Shown here piece by piece: positions 6,888-10,785 of a stretch of 10,785 nucleotides of DNA. A program made the translations under genes and the position numbers. Source of the stretch: CAZYCC01 sp964645985 (GTDB lineage Bacteria; Bacillota; Clostridia; Oscillospirales; CAG-272); assembly GCA_964645985.1 (NCBI GenBank), contig CAZYCC010000051.1, forward strand, positions 1 through 10,785, given 5' to 3'. Position 1 is the stretch's first letter, and each line of letters opens with the position of its first letter. The notes below the pieces were generated by a model that did no database searches, had not been told where the DNA came from, and saw only the letters and a program-made list of their open reading frames with translations.

Positions 6888-7299
6888 GCAATAGGCAGAA
6901 TACGAGAGCCCCGCGAGGGGAAAATGTCAAAGAAGTGCGCGGCTCAAAACCCGCCGCGATAGGCTAAGGAGGCCACACACACGGGGTATGCGCCGCGCGC
7001 GTCAGGCAAGGGAGCTCCAGGGCGGCACACACCGAACGGAGCTCGCCAAGGAGGCGCAACAAGGGAGAACAAGCGATCGCGCAGGTCTTAGTTTGTGCAA
7101 AACAAATCGCCGCGGCGAGGTTTGGCTTGCGCGCGCGCAAGCCCCGCGAAATCCACGCCGAAGCGCCTCTCTCCAAGGAAAAACGGTCCCCGCAAAGCGT
7201 GCGCGGTATCGTCCGCGCGCGCTCGGCAAAGCTCGCGATGATCGCCTGAGCGGAACAATGCTCGCCCCGGGAACTCGCGCTGGAGATCGCCGCCGCGCC
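6888..7299 (-). other. 412-base gap between the class C sortase and LPQTG pilin genes
   Basis: No gene was supported on either strand; the plus-strand open frame across it is an antisense shadow of the sortase gene that runs on into this gap. On the minus strand a perfect TTGACA (6930-6925) lies upstream of the LPQTG gene, but the nearest -10-like box, TATTCT (6902-6897), is 22 nt away. That is too far for a normal promoter. A small hairpin CCCC-TCGC-GGGG lies between the two boxes. The rest is GC-rich with nothing recognisable. Confidence 0.35.
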
Positions 7300-8202
7300 T
7301 TAGCCGCTCTGCTCGCCCGGCGGGGGGTCGGGCGCGGGCGCGGCGGCGCGCGCCTTTTTCTTGCGGTGATGATGGACGACTATCACGACGATAATCGCCG
7401 TGACGATCGCCACCGCCGCGAGGATCGTCGGCAGGAGCAGGCGGCGGTCGACAAAGTGGGTGCGCGTAAAGGAGACCTCGGTCGTCACATCGCCCTCGGA
7501 ACTCTCCTCGCCGCCGACCCGGTGCCCGCGCACAAAAAGGCGGTGGGTGTTAATCCCATACGGGGTGCAGGTCTGGAGGGTGCACAAGTCTTGCCCCTCC
7601 TCGATTTTGAGCGGCTCCTTGAGTTTCGGGTCGGTCGCCTCAAGCGTCGTCAGTCGGTCGACCTCGTAGATCAGCGTGCGGTCGAGGACGCGCAGCGAGA
7701 AGCGGTCGCCCTCTTGCAGCTCATTGATGTGAGTGAACAGCTCTGTCGAGGGAAGGCCTGTGTGCCCGGCGAGGACCGTGTGCGTGCTCTCCCCGCCGAC
7801 CGGCAGGGAGGAGCCTTGCAGGTGCCCGACCCCGCTCTGGAGAACCATCTCGCCGGTGCCGTGATAGATCGGCAGGTGAATATCGAGCGAAGGGATGTCG
7901 ACGTAGCCCATTACCCCGGTCTCATCGACCGCGAGCATTTGCAGATATTCGTCGACTTCCTCGCCTTTGAGGGTGAGGGGGTAGAGCGAGCGCGCGCGCA
8001 GACGCGCGTTGTACTCGCTCGCCTCGGCGAGCATTTCGTCGCGCTCGCCGGTCGAGAGGACCTCGACCGTGCGGTGGTACTCGTCGATCGTCCGCCGATA
8101 GCCGAGAGAGTTAATGTAGTCGCTCAGCGTCGGGTAGAGCAGCAGCCCCACCCCCGCGAGCATCGCGACCACCGCCAACGCGATGAGCAGTTTCTTTTTC
8201 AT
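7300..8202 (-). CDS. Class C sortase (pilin polymerase)
   Basis: This 300-residue transpeptidase links pilin subunits through lysine isopeptide bonds on the outer face of the membrane. It has an N-terminal membrane segment (4-22), a helical pre-domain (about 35-90) and the sortase core. The class C features are clear: MGYVDIPSLDIHLPIYHGT (98-116), GHLQGSSLPVGG, catalytic His147 in LAGHTGLPSTELF, Cys212 in TLQTCTPYG, Arg221 in NTHRLFVRGHR, and a second membrane helix at about 257-276 with a basic/Pro tail. The usual DP-aromatic lid motif expected before the core is not visible; the corresponding stretch reads RSLYPLTLKG. The position immediately after the backbone pilin gene fits a dedicated polymerase. 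The ATG at 8202 has no good Shine-Dalgarno sequence, and no better start was found. Confidence 0.94.
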   Translation of the reverse strand: MKKKLLIALAVVAMLAGVGLLLYPTLSDYINSLGYRRTIDEYHRTVEVLSTGERDEMLAEASEYNARLRARSLYPLTLKGEEVDEYLQMLAVDETGVMGYVDIPSLDIHLPIYHGTGEMVLQSGVGHLQGSSLPVGGESTHTVLAGHTGLPSTELFTHINELQEGDRFSLRVLDRTLIYEVDRLTTLEATDPKLKEPLKIEEGQDLCTLQTCTPYGINTHRLFVRGHRVGGEESSEGDVTTEVSFTRTHFVDRRLLLPTILAAVAIVTAIIVVIVVHHHRKKKARAAAPAPDPPPGEQSG

Positions 8203-8229
8203 CGATGGCGAGGCGGGGTCAGCGCGGCG

Positions 8230-8251
8230 CGCGATAAACGCGCGATAAACG
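8230..8251. repeat. 11-bp tandem repeat upstream of the class C sortase gene
   Basis: CGCGATAAACG occurs twice in direct succession (8230-8240 and 8241-8251), 28 bases before the sortase ATG on the minus strand. Spacing of about one helical turn would place both copies on the same DNA face, which suits a protein binding site. It could equally be slippage in a non-coding gap. Confidence 0.5.
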
Positions 8252-8500
8252 GAAAAGTCCGGGGGAATGGGAAAAGCGCGCCGGGAAGTGGATCGCTCGT
8301 GACCTACGCGCTCCCTCGCGCAGGAGCACCCCCGCGGTGAGGCAGCCGCGCGCTACACGGAGAAGCCTTGGGAGAACGGCGCGCCGGAGCGGCTGCGCCG
8401 CCGGGGGGAGCGAACATAGCGCGCCGCGGCGGAGCGTGGGCGCGTTCGCGCGTCGCCGTGATGATAGCGGGTTTTCGCGGCGGTCACACGGGGGATTTAT

Positions 8501-8543
8501 GCGGCAACGCCTCCCCCGAGGGGGAGGCAGTTGCGGCTTTTTT
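8501..8543 (+). terminator. Terminator-like hairpin facing the plus strand inside the minus-strand pilus operon
   Basis: GCGGCAAC-GCCTCCCC (8501-8516) pairs with GGGGAGGC-A-GTTGCGGC (8521-8537), a stem of about 15 pairs with one mismatch and one bulged A. Six T follow on the plus strand (8538-8543). On the minus strand the U-run is missing and an A-run precedes the stem, so it should not end pilus transcription efficiently. No plus-strand gene reads into it. It may be an antisense terminator, an RNA processing or stability element, or a palindromic repeat. Confidence 0.65.
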
Positions 8544-8632
8544 CGGGGTAGACAAGCGCGCTCCCGTGGTTGCGGTTATGAGTGAGGAGGCGCCGCGCCG
8601 ATCGCCCCCTCGCGCGGCAGCGCACGCCGCGC

Positions 8633-10546
8633 TCAGTTCTTTTTCTTTGCCTTCTTGTACCCGACGACAAGGACGGCCACGAGGCTGCCGATGAGGAGAA
8701 GAGCGCCGGCGACATAGAAGATCGTGCGGCCGATGCCGCCGGTGCCGGGCAGGAAGGGCGCCTTATTGTTGACGAGGGTCAAATCGCCCTGCAGTTCGTT
8801 TTCCTCTCCCTCCGGGAAGATCGGAATGCTGCCGAGGCTGCCGTCCGCCTCCGACCCGTTAAGCACGACATCCTCGCGCGCTTCAACCACGATTTTCGGA
8901 TCGGGAATGAGCTTGCCGTTTTCGTCATAGCTCGCCTCGATGTAGAAGACAATAGGCGCCATCGTGTTGTAGCCGGACGGAGTCTTCGTCTCGGTGAGGG
9001 TGTATTCGACTCCTGAGTCAAGGCCGTGGAAGTTGAATTCACCCGCGTCGTCGGTCGACAGGGTGTACTGATCCTCGGTGTATCCTGTAAGGTCCTCGAC
9101 CCAATCGGTGATGCAGAGCTCGCCCGCTTCGTTCGTCCCGAAAATTGCGGTGAGCGTCCTCTCCCCGTCTTTTTTCGTGAGGGTAAAGCCCGCGCCCTTC
9201 AGCCCGGTATCGGGGTCATCGTCGCCGACCTTGTGGATTTGAAGCGCAAAGTCGTAGACGTAGACATCTTTGTGCGTCGTGTTGCCGCGGCTGTCGTTAC
9301 TCGGGTTGTTGGAGTACTCGAGGTACACGTCGTTCGGGTTGCCGGCTTCGGTGATCACCGCGTTTTCATTGACAATCGCGTCGTACTCAACCCAAATGGA
9401 GCTATTCGCCTCGAGAACAACGCCATCGCCCGTGACGGATTTGAGGTTGTCAAAGATGATGTGAAGGAGCGTCGCGCCGGTGTCCTGGTCGGTTTCCGAG
9501 TAGTTAATACTATAGAAGTTACTCGGAATCTCGACTTTCGTCTGATCCGGATCCACGCCGTTTATCGCGTAGACATGAATCGTGTCGGGCAGGAGCGTGA
9601 GCCCCTTCGAGAGGGCGTCGTGGAAAGCGAAGAAGTAGGGGGAGTCGTACTGCTCGTAGTTGAGGGGCAGCGGGCCGCCTTTGAGGCGGAAGCTCACGCG
9701 GTCGGTCATCCCCGCGATGTCGCCCTTCTGCTCGCCGTCCGGCGAGACGATCACCTTATCGACATCCGGGTGGTCGGGCTTGAGGTCGACATTCTGATTG
9801 CCGTAAACGCCCATCATGAAGGCGGAGGCGGTGTCATCGTCGGTGCCGGGATCATCGGTAGTGACAAGCGTATCACGGATAAGGTAGAAGCCGGCGTTCG
9901 GCGTTTGGATTTCCCAGTGGCCGCCGTACGGGTCGGTGGCGGTATCCTCGCTCGCCACCCAAGTGGAGGAGGTTTTCTCGACAGAGCCGGGGTTACCCTT
10001 CTCCAACGCGTCGATAACCTTCCACGCGAGCCGCGCGAAGCTGTCGATGAAGGTGGGGTTCGCTTCGAGGGCGTAGGCGATCGCCTCGGCAGCGGCGTCG
10101 CTGCTGTAGCCGGTCTCATCAAGACCGCGCTCGGTCAGCCCAGCCTGCAATGCAGCCGAGAAATCTGTCACCTCCGCGAGCAGCGATATGACAAACGCGG
10201 CGCGCGCGCTCTCCGGGATGGCGCTGCCCCACTTGACGTTCGCGAGGAAATTCGACACGGGCGCGCCGTCCTCGGAGTAATCATAATCAAAGGTGGCGCC
10301 GCCGAGACCATCCGCCGGATGGTTATTTCCATCCGAAAAAGCGAGGTCGCCGACGAAAATGGCGTACGCCTCGAATCGCTCTCCCCCGGCATAGTCGGGT
10401 GCTTCTGGAACCTTCGTCGTTTCGGAGGGGTTTATCCGAATGGTGTAGTTCGTAGCGGACTCGGCGAGCACCGGCGTCACCGCGAGCAGCGCGAGCAGCA
10501 GCGCGAGCAGCGCCGCCGCAATCCTTGCGTGTGTGTGTTTGGTCAT
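8633..10546 (-). CDS. LPGTG major (backbone) pilin, isopeptide-forming D2 type
   Basis: The 637-residue surface protein is the likely repeating subunit of the pilus. A signal peptide (1 to about 29, ending VLAES) precedes an N-terminal domain (about 33-250) with FEAYAIFVGDL, NVKWGSAI and a helical stretch at 150-183. A D2-type isopeptide domain (about 258-432) has Lys264 in DVDKVIV, VSFRLKG and LEYSNNP. A Cna_B/SpaA domain (about 435-597) has Lys439, Glu519 in YTLTETKTPSGYN and Asn593/Asn594 in TLVNNKAP. LPGTG (599-603), a membrane helix and a KKAKKKN tail follow. Lys256 in NVDLKPDHP, at the N-domain/D2 junction, is the best candidate for the polymerising pilin lysine; this is inference. The ATG at 10546 was chosen because GAAAGGAAG (10561-10553) lies 6 bases before it; an in-frame start at 10576 lies upstream of that ribosome site. 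It is the first gene of the operon and the only one with a strong translation signal. Confidence 0.94.
   Translation of the reverse strand: MTKHTHARIAAALLALLLALLAVTPVLAESATNYTIRINPSETTKVPEAPDYAGGERFEAYAIFVGDLAFSDGNNHPADGLGGATFDYDYSEDGAPVSNFLANVKWGSAIPESARAAFVISLLAEVTDFSAALQAGLTERGLDETGYSSDAAAEAIAYALEANPTFIDSFARLAWKVIDALEKGNPGSVEKTSSTWVASEDTATDPYGGHWEIQTPNAGFYLIRDTLVTTDDPGTDDDTASAFMMGVYGNQNVDLKPDHPDVDKVIVSPDGEQKGDIAGMTDRVSFRLKGGPLPLNYEQYDSPYFFAFHDALSKGLTLLPDTIHVYAINGVDPDQTKVEIPSNFYSINYSETDQDTGATLLHIIFDNLKSVTGDGVVLEANSSIWVEYDAIVNENAVITEAGNPNDVYLEYSNNPSNDSRGNTTHKDVYVYDFALQIHKVGDDDPDTGLKGAGFTLTKKDGERTLTAIFGTNEAGELCITDWVEDLTGYTEDQYTLSTDDAGEFNFHGLDSGVEYTLTETKTPSGYNTMAPIVFYIEASYDENGKLIPDPKIVVEAREDVVLNGSEADGSLGSIPIFPEGEENELQGDLTLVNNKAPFLPGTGGIGRTIFYVAGALLLIGSLVAVLVVGYKKAKKKN
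10482..10511 (-). repeat. Short repeats in the backbone pilin signal-peptide codons
   Basis: GCGAGCAGC (plus-strand reading) occurs at 10482-10490, 10491-10499 and 10503-10511, giving the Leu/Ala run of the signal core. All units are multiples of three, so copy changes would stay in frame. Part of this may simply reflect Leu/Ala codon preference. Confidence 0.5.
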
Positions 10547-10723
10547 GGGATACTTCCTTTCAGGGTGAGATACCAACCTTTCTTTCTTTCCGGGAGGAAC
10601 GAACCGGCGAGGTACAAACCGGCGAGGTACGAGCTATGCCTCGCCTCGCGCCGTATATATAATGTACAGAGGAGAAGAGATGAGGGGCGCGAGTACGGGG
10701 CGAGGGCACATTCCAACCCGATC
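10547..10723 (-). other. Leader of the pilus operon mRNA
   Basis: About 177 nt separate the predicted transcription start from the pilin ATG. The leader contains a 14-bp direct repeat and a 7-bp stem GGCGAGG/CCTCGCC (10621-10627 with 10639-10645, 11-nt loop). Because GGCGAGG occurs in both repeat copies, either can pair with the single CCTCGCC, so two folds compete. The ribosome site GAAAGGAAG sits at 10561-10553, about 40 bases beyond the repeats. Confidence 0.4.
10602..10630. repeat. 14-bp direct repeat in the pilus operon leader
   Basis: AACCGGCGAGGTAC occurs at 10602-10615 and again at 10617-10630, a period of 15 bases. The copies are identical. The stretch lies in the 5' leader, downstream of the promoter, and could be an operator or an RNA element. 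Confidence 0.7.
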
Positions 10724-10729
10724 ATCGTC

Positions 10730-10758
10730 AGTATAGCACATCCAAAATTATTTTGCAA
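10730..10758 (-). promoter_or_regulatory. Sigma-A-type promoter of the pilus operon
   Basis: On the minus strand a -35 box TTGCAA (10758-10753) and a -10 box TATACT (10735-10730, five of six consensus positions) are separated by exactly 17 nt. A-tracts just upstream (10760-10785) resemble an UP element. It precedes the backbone pilin by about 177 nt and is the only good promoter seen for the whole minus-strand operon. Confidence 0.75.
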
Positions 10759-10785
10759 GAGGTTTTTGAGATTTTTTTCGACAAA

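Larger units (their letters stand above)
8203..8632 (-). other. 430-base gap between the backbone pilin and class C sortase genes
   Basis: No credible gene was seen. The gap contains an 11-bp tandem repeat close to the sortase start and a long hairpin near its middle, each listed separately. No promoter with both boxes was found on the minus strand, so the sortase is probably read from the pilin promoter. Confidence 0.4.

Noticed and set aside
6897..6930. Promoter for the LPQTG pilin (TTGACA ... TATTCT)
   Set aside because: The -35 is perfect, but the spacer is 22 nt and no better -10 lies at 16-18 nt.
6258..8340. Long plus-strand open frames at 6258-6743 and 6988-8340
   Set aside because: They lie antisense to the LPQTG pilin and class C sortase genes, are Arg/Asp-rich with no recognisable domain, and arise from GC-rich codon use on the other strand.
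10547..10576. Upstream start for the backbone pilin at 10576
   Set aside because: It would place ten extra residues before a good signal peptide, and the clear Shine-Dalgarno sequence lies between the two starts, serving 10546.
10654..10663. TATATATAAT as a second -10 box near the pilus leader
   Set aside because: No -35-like box lies at a proper distance on either strand.

Overview
The window is GC-rich throughout and reads as a Bacillota (Clostridia-type) chromosome. The evidence is a DUF6062-type double zinc-site protein, Gram-positive LPXTG surface proteins with sortases, and intrinsic terminators. The assignment is an inference: no rRNA or other phylogenetic marker gene is present.

The left part (about 1-4075, plus strand) is housekeeping. 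It holds a type Ic aspartate aminotransferase (266-1549) behind a clear sigma-A promoter and a 194-nt leader, then adenylosuccinate lyase purB (1756-3207), then a small cysteine/histidine-rich DUF6062-type protein (3342-4037) whose ribosome binding site lies inside a perfect 16-bp palindrome. A strong terminator (4048-4075) closes this block. About 700 bases of non-coding DNA rich in imperfect palindromes follow (4076-4769).

The right part (4770-10785, minus strand) is a compact sortase-assembled pilus locus, transcribed right to left. A good promoter (TTGCAA, 17 nt, TATACT, with A-tracts upstream) and a 177-nt leader containing a tandem repeat precede the LPGTG backbone pilin (10546-8633). 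Next come a class C pilin polymerase sortase (8202-7300), a smaller LPQTG Cna_B-type pilin (6887-5865), and a second sortase of a different class (5536-4853). A strong hairpin terminator (4770-4796) ends the locus. The likely division of labour is that the class C sortase joins backbone subunits, the LPQTG protein is an accessory tip or base subunit, and the second sortase attaches the base or finished fibre to the wall. Conserved isopeptide-forming Lys/Glu/Asn residues are visible in the pilin domains.

The unusual points are in the architecture. The three gaps inside the pilus operon are 430, 412 and 328 bases. They contain strong hairpins, one of them terminator-like but facing the opposite strand, and tandem repeats. 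The downstream genes lack good Shine-Dalgarno sequences. The class C sortase has no recognisable DP-aromatic lid motif. Both pilin genes carry short in-frame tandem repeats in their signal-peptide codons. I see no wholly new system; the pilus locus is the most interesting content.
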